DNA from: Cymodocea nodosa
Taxonomy: Eukaryota > Streptophyta > Magnoliopsida > Alismatales > Cymodoceaceae
Direction of reading: 5' to 3'
Assembly: GCA_036874045.1 (NCBI GenBank)
Contig: CM072338.1
Span: 15,088,501-15,152,500 of the forward strand
DNA length: 64,000 nucleotides
Shown in pieces: positions 22,982-34,815 of this stretch. The notes beneath the pieces were generated by a model. The model was given only the letters and a program-made list of their open reading frames with translations, searched no databases and was not told the origin of the DNA. Each line of letters begins with the position of its first letter. The first letter of the stretch is position 1. The position numbers were made by a program, and so were the translations under genes.

Positions 22982-25900
22982 TTATTTTTTGTGGTTTTTC
23001 CTTAAGAAATTTAGCTTTTGCATTGCATGCATCAATCTTTCTTGTAAATTCTTAGAGTTACTTTCTTGACAGATAAAACCCCGATCTTGCATATCCTTTA
23101 ACAGCATTTCAATTTCTGTAATTTTATTTTCCTTGGAAACAGCAGTGATGAGCATTATATAAGTGGTAATGTTAGGCAGAAGACCTCTTTGTTTCAGTTC
23201 CAAATACAGGTTTAAGGCTGGTACCACACCATTATGGTTACATAGCCCTCCAATAATGACATTATACGAAATGATGTCAGGTCGCAAGCCAAGGTGCTCC
23301 ATAACATCCTTGATATGCAAAGCATCAATGAGCTTATCTTCCTTACAGAGGCAATGCATAAGAGTTGTAAAAGTTGCAATGGTTGGCACCAGTCCTCTCT
23401 GCATCATACTGTCCAGTATCCAAAAAGCTGCTTCTAGCTTTCCACATTTACAAAAACCTCTAATCATAATACTTTCGATAACTTCACAGGGCAGTAAGCC
23501 CAATGACTCCAATTCATCTCTAAGCTGAAAGGCCCCATGAATATCACCTAAACTACATTTCCTAATTATTAAATTTATATAATGTGTGTGCTTTGGTCTA
23601 AAGCCATTCTCCAACATTTCATGCAATAAAAAATGAGATTCTTGTAATGCATCCTTTGAAATTAGTTGAGTAATAATTGCATTATATGAATCCTCACTGA
23701 GTGACAGGCCAAAGTTGTTCATACAAATGACTGTCTGGAATACATGCCTTGGACTACTACCCTTTGTAAGTCTGTATAGAAGCAGATTAAAGGTCAAAGA
23801 ATCAGGCACTACACCTTCAATGTTCATCTTTTCTAAAAATTTCACACCAATATCAGCCAAACCACATTCACATAAACAAACAATCAGTGCATGATATGTT
23901 CGGGCATCAGGCACAAAACCTTGTTTTATCATAATTTTATACAGAAAGAATGAGTCTCCTAACTGCTTTCTTTTAGAACTTCCATGTATAAGAATGTTGT
24001 AAGTAAACAAGTTAGGAAACAAGCGTTCATTCAGCATTATTGTCACAAGTACTTCCACTTCCTGCCCTCCTCTTGAATAGCCATCAATCATGGCATTAAA
24101 AAGACCAACATCTGGGTTAATGTTTTTCTTCATCAACTCTTCATAAAAATAAAAAGCAGCTTTCCATTGCCTTTCCCTGAGCAAACAATATATTATAGAG
24201 GTATATGCAACGGCATTAGGAAAGATTGCCTTTTCCTTCATTATTTCAAGAATATACAGAGCTAGAAGGATTTTTCCCTTTTTACAGAAGCCACTAACAA
24301 GAATGGTGTATGTATAAATGTCAGGAAATAGATTCCTCTCAACCATGGTATCATAAAATATCAGTGCATCGTTCATGTTTCCATCTTTGCAAGTTTTATG
24401 TAGCAATGTGTTGCAGCTGATATTGTCGACAGTAGAGGGGATATCAAGCATACTGCTAAAGAATTTTCTCGCATCTACCAAAGAGCCATATTGACATAAT
24501 CCTTTAAGTAGGCTTCCATATGTGAAGACACTGGGAAAGTATCCGTCTTTCGCCATCTCATCTATTAGCGTCAAAGATGCTAGCATGTCACCTTTACTGC
24601 AGTAACCATTCAAAATGATATCAAAGGTAACGGTGCCTGGAACAAAATTCAATCTAGAGATGTGATGTACAAACTCATCTGCTTCACTTAAGTACCCAAA
24701 TCTACAAAGTGCAGCAAGAAGTTCATTGCATGTGGCTAATTTGGCTTGATGACCCATACGTTGCATTTCAGTATATACCTTGACTGCTTCCATGATGTAC
24801 CCAAACTTACAACTATAGTGGAACAGTGTTGCATGCAATATTTTGTTTGGGGGAACTCCAATCTTGAGCATCTTGCACAACAAACTCCAAGCATGACCCA
24901 TCCTACCTGCTTTACAAAAATTATTTATGATAGATGAATATGTCACAACATCTGCATCAATCCCAGTTATGAACATTCTGTCTAGACATTGTAAAGCTTT
25001 ACGAAAGAACCCCTTTCTGCAAAAACCATCAATTAAAATGGTGTATATGATATGGTTGGCAACTAGCCCCTTTGATCCCATTCTTTCAAGTAGATCTACT
25101 GCAGCATTAAAATCTGAAATTTTGCAAAAAGCATCCAAAATAGGACCATAGCTAGCCTCATTAGGTGTTAGCCCATTAGCCTCCATTTCATTCAAGAGTC
25201 TTAAGGCTTCACCCTTCTCCTGTTGTTGGCAAAATCCATCGATCAATGTATTATAGGTAATGGTATTTGGCACAAGATGGAGGCTAAGCATTTCGGCCAA
25301 AACTTTACTTGCAACGCTGATCTTCTTCTCTTTACAAAACCCTCTAATAACAGTATTATACGTAACCACGTTGGGCGATAACCCCTGCTTCCGCATTTTT
25401 CTCAGCCATAAATAAGCCCTAGCACTTCTACTGTCTCTGCATAAATGATGAATATACATGTTATGTGTAAATAAATCAGCCTTGATACCTTTGGTCCTCA
25501 TGGCGTCCAGAAGCCTACCAACAGCCTTGAGCTTCCCCTCCTTGAAGCACCAACTCAGCAGAGTATTGTAGGTAGTGGTATTCGGCGCACAGCCAAGCCC
25601 CTCCATCTTCTTCAAGAGGTAACAAGCTCTCCCGAAACTGCCGTCGAAACAAAGAGAATTGATCACAATGTTGAAGGTTCCCACATCTGGTCGAATCGCT
25701 CTCGCCATCATCTCCTTGAAGAACGACCAAACCGACGGCACATCTCTTTCCCGGGCAAGAGCAGCGAGAATAGAATTACAGGAATAAAAGGACGCCCGGA
25801 ACCCCCTGGCGCCCATCGAGCGGAAGGCCCCCACGGCGTCCTCGAGCCTACCGTCCTGCAGGAGAACCCCAATCAAAAGGTCGAAAACGGCGGAATTGGA

Positions 25901-26467
25901 GCTGCAACCTCTGTAGGTAGCCATGAGAGCGTCGAAGACCGCGTCCCAGCGCACCCCCATCCGACACAGACGCCTCAAGGTGGACGTGGCGGAGTGGTAC
26001 ATTCGAGCCCGGACGAGCACATGCGTGGTGAGGCAGGATACGCCAATGACCTCGCTGAGGCAGAAGCGGTGGAGCACCCAGTCGAGAAACCTCAGGGCCA
26101 GTCTCCCGTGGACGGCCCTTAGGGAGACAATCTGGTACTCCATGTGGTTCATCGACTCCCAGCGGTGAACCGTCAAGAAGCTGTAGATGCTCCTCTGGAG
26201 GTCCCCGGCGGAGGTGGGAGCGCCGCCGTTGTCGTGTTGGCTGCGGTTGTTGCCGTCGTCGCCGAGCCTGCCCCTTCCTCTTCTGTAGCAGTTGCGGGGA
26301 AGGGAAGCCGAGCTGGCGGACGAGGGCGAGGAAGGTTTCCTCGCTCTACCAGCGGCGAACCGACGCATCGACTGCGGAGGTCGCCAGCTCTCCGACCAAC
26401 TTGTCGTCGGGAACGTGGTCTGACTCCGAAGCCTAAACCTCTGGTATTCTTCGCTTATTATACCCAT
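22982..26467 (-). CDS. P-class pentatricopeptide repeat protein, At5g55840-like
   Basis: PPR proteins bind organellar RNA in a sequence-specific way and guide its processing, stability or translation. This 1161-residue protein is intact and intronless. Residues 1-90 are Arg/Ser-rich and low in acids (RRFAAGRARKPSSPSSASSA), as in an organelle targeting peptide. From about residue 100 the stretch HRWESMNHMEY with VHGRLALRFLDWVL and THVLVRARMY matches the conserved N-terminal region I recall for Arabidopsis At5g55840. About residues 190-1130 are a long run of roughly 35-residue P-type repeats (repeated VTYNTLI.GFCK and ..P...T...L forms), two dozen or more. There is no E, DYW or SMR tail, and the end is basic (KLNFLRKNHKK). 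Met1 (26467) lies very close to a TATA-like ATATAAG, so Met34 (26368) is a plausible alternative start that keeps the basic presequence. The 5' end is GC-rich, unlike its flanks. Mitochondrial versus plastid targeting cannot be decided here. Confidence 0.95.
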   Translation of the reverse strand: MGIISEEYQRFRLRSQTTFPTTSWSESWRPPQSMRRFAAGRARKPSSPSSASSASLPRNCYRRGRGRLGDDGNNRSQHDNGGAPTSAGDLQRSIYSFLTVHRWESMNHMEYQIVSLRAVHGRLALRFLDWVLHRFCLSEVIGVSCLTTHVLVRARMYHSATSTLRRLCRMGVRWDAVFDALMATYRGCSSNSAVFDLLIGVLLQDGRLEDAVGAFRSMGARGFRASFYSCNSILAALARERDVPSVWSFFKEMMARAIRPDVGTFNIVINSLCFDGSFGRACYLLKKMEGLGCAPNTTTYNTLLSWCFKEGKLKAVGRLLDAMRTKGIKADLFTHNMYIHHLCRDSRSARAYLWLRKMRKQGLSPNVVTYNTVIRGFCKEKKISVASKVLAEMLSLHLVPNTITYNTLIDGFCQQQEKGEALRLLNEMEANGLTPNEASYGPILDAFCKISDFNAAVDLLERMGSKGLVANHIIYTILIDGFCRKGFFRKALQCLDRMFITGIDADVVTYSSIINNFCKAGRMGHAWSLLCKMLKIGVPPNKILHATLFHYSCKFGYIMEAVKVYTEMQRMGHQAKLATCNELLAALCRFGYLSEADEFVHHISRLNFVPGTVTFDIILNGYCSKGDMLASLTLIDEMAKDGYFPSVFTYGSLLKGLCQYGSLVDARKFFSSMLDIPSTVDNISCNTLLHKTCKDGNMNDALIFYDTMVERNLFPDIYTYTILVSGFCKKGKILLALYILEIMKEKAIFPNAVAYTSIIYCLLRERQWKAAFYFYEELMKKNINPDVGLFNAMIDGYSRGGQEVEVLVTIMLNERLFPNLFTYNILIHGSSKRKQLGDSFFLYKIMIKQGFVPDARTYHALIVCLCECGLADIGVKFLEKMNIEGVVPDSLTFNLLLYRLTKGSSPRHVFQTVICMNNFGLSLSEDSYNAIITQLISKDALQESHFLLHEMLENGFRPKHTHYINLIIRKCSLGDIHGAFQLRDELESLGLLPCEVIESIMIRGFCKCGKLEAAFWILDSMMQRGLVPTIATFTTLMHCLCKEDKLIDALHIKDVMEHLGLRPDIISYNVIIGGLCNHNGVVPALNLYLELKQRGLLPNITTYIMLITAVSKENKITEIEMLLKDMQDRGFICQESNSKNLQERLMHAMQKLNFLRKNHKK

Positions 26468-26496
26468 GTGAATAAATAAATAAATTTAGGCTACCT

Positions 26497-26505
26497 TGCT
26501 TATAT
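26497..26505 (-). promoter_or_regulatory. TATA-like element upstream of the PPR gene
   Basis: CATATAAGC on the minus strand lies about 35 bases before the first ATG. If used, transcription would start almost at that ATG, which would favour initiation at Met34. The next 100 bases upstream lead directly into a gypsy remnant. Confidence 0.35.
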
Positions 26506-26605
26506 GTTCATTTGCTCGACAGGAGGTGGAATATTTAGGCCACCTTGTTTTCTATCAGGGAATAAAGCCGCATGTATATAGCAGTGGACGTCGTCGACGG
26601 CCCTT

Positions 26606-26855
26606 CATGGATTTCTAGGGTTGATGAGGTACTACAGGCATTTCATTCCTAACTATGGACCTTCTTGCAACACCTCTCACTCGACTGACCAAGAAAGAAG
26701 AAGCATTCCAATGGGGCTCCGAAGCCGAACATGGATTTCTAGGGTTGATGAGGAGGTACTACAGGCATTTCATTCCTAACTATGGACTTCTTGCAACACC
26801 TCTCACTCGACTAACGAAGAAAGAAGAAGCATTCCAAGGGGGCTCCGAAGCCGAA
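26606..26855 (+). repeat. Tandem duplication inside the gypsy remnant, about 125 bp unit
   Basis: Copies 26606-26729 and 26730-26855 both run from 'catggatttctagggttgat' to 'ggctccgaagccgaa', with a 3-base insertion (an extra 'agg') and a few substitutions. The duplication repeats the RYYRHFIPNY to AFQWGSEAE segment in frame. Confidence 0.92.
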
Positions 26856-28189
26856 CAAGCATTTAATCGGCTTAAACAGGAAATGTGCACCCCACCGGTC
26901 CTGGCAGCTCTCAATTTTACCAAAACATTTATCATCGAGACGGATGCCTGTGGACTTGGGATGGGGGGCGGTGCTCTCACGAGAGAGGCGGCCAATTTGT
27001 TTCATAAGCCTAGCTCTTAACCAACGGCAGCAGGGCCTCTCGATGTATTATGATCAAGAATTTCTAGCAATTGTCAAGGCAGTGAAGCAGTGGCAACCAT
27101 ACCTTCTTGGTCGTCGATCTGTAGTGAGAACGGATCAAAAAAGTTTGAAGCATATGTTAGAACAGAAAATCACTGCCCCATTGCACCAATTAATGGGATA
27201 TGACTTCGTGGCTGAGTATAAAAAGAGGAGCTCTAACACAGCAGCTGACTCTTTATGAATCGAAGAAAGCGTACGAGACAAATAATGAACTCAGGATGAT
27301 AATGGCCCGATGGAATGACGGTCAACTAGATGCAGGATGGAGTTCTCTTCTACCATCGACGATTGTTGATTCCACGATTAGCACTGCTTAAGGAGAGGAT
27401 TTTAATTGAGTGTCACCATTCACCCTCGCCTGGTCACATCGATTTTCTGAGGACTTGTGGGCAAATCAAGCAACTAGTTTATTAATAAGGAATTCCTTCA
27501 CTCTTGTGATGTTTGTCAATGCATGAAGATGGAGGCAATGCATCCAGCGAGGTTATTACAGCCTCTTCCAATTCCTGATCAAATTTGGGAGGATAACATG
27601 CACAGAAGCTGTTGAGGAACATCTTCGAAATCGCGATGGCGTTTTAGCTCACTTGAAAACTAAACTAAGCCCGAGCTCGAGATAGAATGAAGGGTTTCTC
27701 AGATAAGAAGAGGACTGATCGGGAGTTTAGCATGGGTATACCTTAAATTACATCCCTATCGGCAGCAATCTATATTTGGTAGGATTTATGGAAAGCTAGC
27801 TCCAAGGTATTTTGGCTCTTACAAAATTATTCAACGTATTGGTCAAGTCACCTACAAGTTGAAGCTTCCAATCACTACCAAAGTTCATCCAGTATTTCAT
27901 GTTTCACCATTGAAGAAGAATATTGAACTAGTTCCATTCTATTCCCGACATTTGGCCTATTAATAATTCAAATAGGAGACTGGCTATTTTTTTAAGACGG
28001 AGGATGATTCAGAAAGGCGATCGAGCTACGGCGGAATGGTTGATCCAGTGGGAGGGGTGCGATCAAGATGAAGCTTCTTGGGAAGATGGGAACGAATTGC
28101 AGAAGAAATTTCCAGAATGGGTAGAACGAGCTTGGCGAGCACTTGAGGTACAACGAACTGAGACTAGGTTCGCTTGAAGGGAGGAGGCA

Positions 28190-28450
28190 TGATATAGTCC
28201 CGAATACACAGCATGAGATGGCTCCAAATAATGTTGTCAGCGCAGCGAGAGGTGGTTGATGACGGGCAATCTGCGTCAACATCATCCAATGGCAGTGGGG
28301 TTATGGCTTGAGTTAGTTAACATGTGAATTTCTCGAAAGTCATGATGGCGTCGTAGGTCGGCGGAAGCAACTGTCGAAGCCTTCCCAGGACGTTCGGCGA
28401 TCTTCCCAACTTCTAGCAATGAAGGAGGGTCGAGGACCACAACAGGTTAG
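28190..28450 (+). repeat. Partial 3' LTR of the chromovirus
   Basis: It starts TGATATAG immediately after the polypurine tract and is GC-richer than the flanks until about 28450. No second LTR is present in the window, so the right boundary is only approximate. Confidence 0.5.
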
Positions 28451-28867
28451 TCTAAGAATGTATTTGCTATAGTTATCCTTTGCCAAATTTGGTCATTTTG
28501 CTCTCTCTGAATGTAGTTTTTGGTTATTCTAAAAGAATTTTGTTATATAATGGCATATGATACCCATGATTCTTGGGAGGGATTTTTGTTTGTTTTCGTT
28601 TATTTCTCCAATTTGTATTTCCTCTGCTTCTCTTCAAAACACATTATCCCAATAATGCCAGTAACAAGTAGAATTGGATCACAGTTCCACATCCATTCTA
28701 ACCATGCTTGACCCTATCCTCTGTCCCTCCATGTGTAGATACTGATGGAGATGTCATTTGTTGTCAAACCTCTGAACAAAAGTTCCAAATCAATAAATCT
28801 ACTTAAGACTTCTACATCAACAGGGGGAAGGAATTATTATTTATGAACTTAGCATAAGATGACCAAC

Positions 28868-29092
28868 TTAGGAGATCTGTGCTTGATTCTTTGGCAGCAC
28901 CAAATCATAGTAGCTTTGGGTCTCATGTGAAAATAACTTATTCAGATAGATCCGTTGTTGTCCAACTAATGCAATCATAGTATTATCTTTTACTCTACTA
29001 TGAACGAAAGACCTAGCAACTAGCTTTGTATCTGACTCTCTTTGATACACAATCTTGCTATGATAAATGAATGTGGTATATTTTACACCCAA
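28868..29092 (-). pseudogene. Unidentified reading frame, 74 codons
   Basis: It reads SKIVYQRESDTKLVARSFVH then DNTMIALVGQQRIYLNKLF and ends LVLPKNQAQIS with a TAA stop. The composition looks protein-like rather than random, but I do not recognise a family. It may be a stranded exon or a transposon piece; no splice partners were found. The flanks 28450-28860 and 29100-30600 show no other gene. Confidence 0.25.
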
Positions 29093-30639
29093 TTATGTAT
29101 GTATGGTATTGATTTTTTAGTAGGTTTACAAGAGAACCCATTGCTGAATATTAATGAACCAATGCAATAGACATAGATCCCTTGAGGCTAAGATTGCTAA
29201 GGAGGTTGGTAAGTAGGCTGATAAGAAAAATGGTGTACAGCCTATTCTTGGCACTGGTTGGTGTTGAGGATAACCAAAAATGTGGAATATGCCTTATTGA
29301 TTCTGTTATTCTTGTCCATAATTGAAGAAACAATTGATAAAAACTGACTTGAACAAATAATGAAGTAATTGAAATTGTTGGTGGCGGTAACACAATGCCT
29401 GTGTGTGATTTTAGGCATATTCATGAGTATGTGTTTTATGAAAATGATTTATTTTGACTTTTAGCTACGTTCCAAATGCAACTTTTGTGTTGATATTATC
29501 CTTTTGTGTGTGATTTTTTGGGCATAGCGGCCTACTTGTACAGGTGAGTTAGTTTCTGCATACCTACTTGGGTTTGACTATTGCATGTGGAACATATTCT
29601 GACGCTTTGGTTTTGGGTGTAATGTCCTGAAGAAATGAGTCTCATAGTGAGTATTTCCTGTTTGTGAGGTTGCTTGAGTATTTACTCTTTGGATTTTAAA
29701 GTATTTAACTTGTGATGATATATGCTATTAAACATATTGATATATGTTAGAAAATTTTGGAACGTATCAAAGATTATCTATGCTATGTTGGGCTAACTTC
29801 CTAACTTATATCAGTGTAACAAGATATCAGTTTCTGGCCTTCAATAATTGTCAGCACATCAAAAATAACTACATACTGCTGGGATCGTATATGAAACTAC
29901 AATGAACACTTACAAAACTCATATGTGCATGTTTCCAGCCTAACACAAAATATTAATGGTTCTATTATGAAACAAAAGGAGTTTCGTTTTAAGAATTTTA
30001 GCGTGAAATGCAAGTAAAAAATTATTGTTGTCATGCAATTTTCTATTTTATTATAATTTTGTTCATACATGTAAAAAATTATTGTTACCGTATACTTTTT
30101 CATATTCGTTACTTGTACTTATGGTTTATATATATATACTATAATTTAAATATGACTACCTCAGGTAACACAAACAAGTGTAAAGTAAGAACCTATATAA
30201 GTTTGGAATACAATGGCTAACCAAATATTTCTAAATTTTTTATAAAATGTCTTAAATAAAAAGAATGAAAAAACATATGATGGAAAAATCAAAATGAAGA
30301 CATAAAATAAAGTCATAAATAAATACAATAAAAAGATAAATGCAAACTGTCACAAATAAAAATGTTAATAATCGAATAAAGATACAACAACAAATGCATT
30401 TAAATTATACGAAAATTATAAATTAATGTGGATGACAAAGTAATTATATCAAAGGTCATATAGACATTCTATATGAAATATAGAATGAATTTTTTAAGTT
30501 AACAATTTTTGTATACATATGCAACTAACATGTGTTAGAAATATATATTAAAGAATTTTTTAATTTAATTCTAGAAACATCCAAATTGTCATTTATTGAA
30601 AGGAAAATCATATCTTATTTACGAACAATTTTAGATATT

Positions 30640-33600
30640 ATTTGAAGATAGTATGGCTGTAAGAAATGTTAGTAGAAGTAATCAAGATAATAATGACATC
30701 AAACAAGATGTATCTAATGTAAATGTAGAAGAATAAATGATACCATCAACTTAAAGTCAATTTTACGCCAACTTAAAGCCTAACGGACATGAATGCTAAC
30801 ATATTCATAATTTCTAGTTCTACATCAAAGAAATCTAATGAGATGAGAAAGAAAAGGAAGCATGCACAACTGCATGCAGAGTTACAGCAAATTATGGTCT
30901 TCTCATTTAAAGATGCTACAAATACCATCATAAGTTTATATGAAAAAGAATATGAAAAAACTATACAATGAATGGTCCATTATGATAACGTGACTAACAT
31001 ATAATAACGTCAATTTGATGTTCAAGAGTGACAACTTAAAGTACAAGATAAATTACTAGTGTTGAAATTAAAATAAAGAAGTTATACTTCTAATGCTATG
31101 CAAGCATTACTGTAAATCTTAACCTTTCAAAAGATATACGATTAGAATGGTTATAGTATAATTTATTGAAATGTTATTTCTCACGTAAAAGCTTGCTTTT
31201 TCATCTCATCATTAGGTGATTAAAAAATGCCATACTTATATTACTCATTCTTGTAGGAAACGATGAATCTAATGAATACAAATTGGTTAAAGAATTTACT
31301 TCAAGAAGAAGTAGATAAAGCACAAAGATAATGAGGACTACTATTTTTATTATTGAACATCCTTGCAAAAGTTATGTATTTCAAGTACAATGTCCATTAC
31401 TATACGTTGTATTTATAGTAGAGAAAGATAATATTACATTAGAAAATTATTAGATCCTTTGCTATCTCATCAAGTATATAATTATCAAAAAATATTTATT
31501 TAGTTGTTATTTTTGTATTTATTTATGTGTTTATTAATATAAAATATGTTTGGGGTATTTCAATAGTTTTTGTAGGTTAATTAAAGAAAACATGTCACTT
31601 TGAAATAATCGAAGATTCTTCATATTTGATTATCAAAATGGAGACTAAAGAAAGATGTATTTACGTGGACATGCATGAGAAAGAATTTAAGTATTATGGA
31701 GCACATATGGGTGTCACATTATTTGAAGCATGGACGTGTAAATAGATGAGCTATTTTCAATTATGAGAAGACAAAAATAAAAGAAAAATAAAAATAAAAT
31801 GATGACATGAGACATGACAATAGCTTGTAACATGACAAAATGCAACACAAATGATGAAATAAATATGCATGGAGCTTTAATACTACTAATGGACGTCCAA
31901 GCTACCTAGGAGGATGACATGGCAATAGCTTGGAGGATGTGTTCAAGTGGAATTTCTCCATTTATCCACGTAGAAAAAGGGAAGTTGGGAAACTTTCAAA
32001 GTATCTTTTCAAGACAACTCTCCCCCCCTCCCCCCTCCCCCCCTCTTTCAATTTTGTCCTCTCCACACCACCCATCATTATTCCTTTTCTCCGTCCATCC
32101 ATTTATTCTCAAGAGAAAAGTAATGTCCCTCTCTTCTTCATCCATTTCCTCTTCTTCCATTGATAATCTTCTCAACTTAAGCATATCTTTGAAGGGAAGA
32201 TTGATTGAATGTTGGATTCTTCATTGAAGGTTGTATCTCACCTTGACAATGTGAAGACATGTGGAAGGCAGGAATTTTCACCTTGACAACATGGAGAATT
32301 GAAGGAAAAGGTAACTAGCATCTTTTACCTAAGCTAGGATTGAAAGGAGAAGTGTTATCTTGCGCAATTAAGTGTTCTCTTCCATTTTCTTTGTTTTTTT
32401 TTATATGTCTACATTTTGAACAAATGTGAAATGTTTGAATGTTATTAAAAACATAAAGAATCATGTTATCTTGAAGTGTTTGCATGTTTTCTTTGAGATA
32501 AATTTCATATAAGAAAGAAAAGTTGCATGTTTAGGCTTGAATGTGTGTTTTTATGATGTGATTTTACGTTTCTTATGAAAATTGCATGTTTCTCCCTTAA
32601 TTTCAGTAGGTTCTAGACCGGTCTTTAATATTAATCAAATAGATTTTAATTAGATTAAGATTTCTAGGGTCAACAAAGAATATATATTGAAAGTAGGAGT
32701 AATTTGTAGGGTTTTATGATTTGCACCAGAATTTCAGTAGGATTTCCAAATTAATTTAGATGAACTTCAGAGTTTTTTTTTTAAGGATTAGGAGTATCAT
32801 TAAGTGAGTTTAAGTGTTACAATCAATCCTTAATTTTTCTAGATTTTTTTAAAAGTCATTTAAAGTAGTTAATTGGAAATACACATCAACTTAATAGGTT
32901 TTTTGGGAATAATCCCAAAATTCACTAAAAACTTCATAAGATTCTAATGAATTTTAGAATTTTAAAATTAGTAATTGAAAGAAATATTCTTGGAATTTTC
33001 TTGAATTTTCTCAAGAATTTATGAAATTAAAGTTTTAAAGGCTTAGAATTAAGGAATGGCTTAATTATATAGAATAGGGTTAATTGTGACAAAACTTGTG
33101 CTTAAAAGTAAAAACTCAATTCAATTCCAAATCAAATCAATAATTCTAGAGACTATATAAAGGGTTAAGAAAGATTTTAATTAAGGTTTTAAATTCAAAA
33201 GTAATTTCTCATTCTTTGTAGACACAACTCATACTTGTATGATTTACTATTATTGATACCATGTGCTTTCAACGATAAATATAACAAATAATATATAAAA
33301 TAAGTCAACATGTTTTCTTCAATTTTGTAATTTATTACAAACAAAAGGTCAAATAGCAAATACTAAAACATTAGTGTTGAAAAAAAGTTTATAATGTTTC
33401 TTATTACTATTGGTCAAAACCAATGGTCACAAGTAACGAGAGAACAATTTAGTTGTTCTTTGTAAACTTTTAATACCTACTTCAATGAACTACTTCATGC
33501 AATTTTAAAGTTGAATAATATACTTATTACAATGCTTTCATCATCAACTCTAAATAAAATTATGAATAACCCAAATGTGTACTCTTATTTTAAGGTAAAT

Positions 33601-34815
33601 ATTTTCATTGATGTAGTTCAATTTCATATGAAATTTGTTTTGTCAAATTTGTTATGATTATATTAACAAAATTGTATTGGTGTTGTTGATGGGACACATT
33701 AATGTCACTATTTATTGACAACAAACAACAATGTTTAAAAATAAAAAAGAAAAGTTGATACAAAATGTCATAATTACATGTAATTTTAACATGAAATTTA
33801 CTTATATTCTTAGTAGTTAGAAATGATCAATGATTGATGCTTATCCTTCAAGATATAATTACAAAACATAATACTTTTAAGGTTCCATAAGATATGTAAT
33901 TTAAGTAAAATTGTTAAACTCATTCTTTTATTTACACTAATTTATGATTATATATAGTTATGTTTTATTTGATTGATATTGATTATACAAATCGACTTGA
34001 ATTTATTTGTCTATATTGAAGTGTAAAATATCATTTATCCAAATATGATAACAATTAATTCCAACAAATACAGTAAAAAACTTTAATTATAGACATTTAC
34101 AATTAAGAACAATAATCAAATATACATTTAGAATTGTAAAGTATTATTTTATAATGATACATGTTGTATCTATTTAAAGCATAAGTTAAGATTGTTATTG
34201 TTTACATTTTACTTCATAATTTTATATATAGAGATGATAAAACCAATTTATTAAAAGATTTAAAAGATGAATTGACTATATTTGATTTTGAAAATAAAAA
34301 TATTAAAATTACTAAAGAATAGCATTCACAAATAAATAATACTTTAAAAATGATGTAAGAACAAAAAATAATAATAATAAATAAAATGTATGACAATATT
34401 ATAACAACCAAGTGGAATGAACATTAATTTTAAATCATTTCAAATGTAATGATTTATATTATGTTATGTTGAATTAGATATTTGAACTTTTCATATTGAA
34501 AATTATTATTTATGTTGAAATCTTTATTTCAATAATTATTGTTTATATCATTATTAATAAATAAATAAGTACAATGAATAATAGAAAATAAATTGAATAA
34601 ATAATAATAATATAAAAAATAAATAAAAGTAAATAACTAATAATTATTAAAGCATTTTTATTTATTACCGTGTTCTAAATAATTTAATTCTTAACATTCC
34701 ATTAGACACAAATAACTTTTAAAAATTCTTACTTTCTTAAATTTTCATCACATATACAAATATCCTAATTTTTCTTAAAATTCTCAACTTCTCATGTCTA
34801 GTCATTCTAAACTTT
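30640..34815 (+). mobile_element. PIF/Harbinger DNA transposon remnant
   Basis: The transposase remnant reads MFLITIGQNQWSQVTREQF near 33400, FNTYFNELLHAIL near 33475, and CIGVVDGTHINVTI near 33680, followed by KLIQNVI and CNFNMKFTYIL. This is the DDE_Tnp_4 order (usual form CIGAIDGTHI..., YRGRKG..TQNV). Upstream, 30640-30971 encodes a Lys-rich piece (SSSTSKKSNEMRKKRK, DATNTIISLYEKE) that resembles the tail of the Myb/SANT-like second protein of these elements. The 3' end (34490-34815) matches the terminal fragment at 6160-6500 in reverse. Many stops show it is dead. The left boundary is approximate and 31100-33150 is unassigned. Confidence 0.7.
32019..32045. repeat. C/T-rich homopolymer tract
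   Basis: Three runs of six or more C broken by single T, in otherwise AT-rich DNA. No motif function is supported. Confidence 0.8.

Larger units (their letters stand above)
26606..28450 (+). mobile_element. Chromovirus (Ty3/gypsy) remnant: RT end, RNase H, partial integrase, chromodomain, 3' LTR start
   Basis: In order: RT connection (RYYRHFIPNYG, LATPLTRLTKK), RNase H (TFIIETDACGLGMG near 26925; YYDQEFLAIVKAVKQWQPYL near 27045; RTDQKSLKHMLEQKI near 27130), the start of the integrase zinc region (ECHHSPSPGHIDFLRTCG near 27410) and then a deletion of the integrase core. A C-terminal part follows with KVHPVFHVSPLKK-like sequence near 27880 and a chromodomain (RATAEWLIQWEGCDQDEASW near 28030). 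A purine tract (gaagggaggaggca) precedes TGATATAG at 28190, the likely 3' LTR start. It is multiply frameshifted, and the 5' half and 5' LTR are missing. Confidence 0.88.

Noticed and set aside
26144-26479. Plus-strand Ala/Val-rich open frame
   Set aside because: Antisense to the GC-rich 5' end of the intact PPR gene; composition follows from the opposite strand.
31919-32227. Overlapping open frames across the C-rich tract
   Set aside because: They arise from homopolymer C/T sequence (Pro/Ser runs) and have no family similarity.
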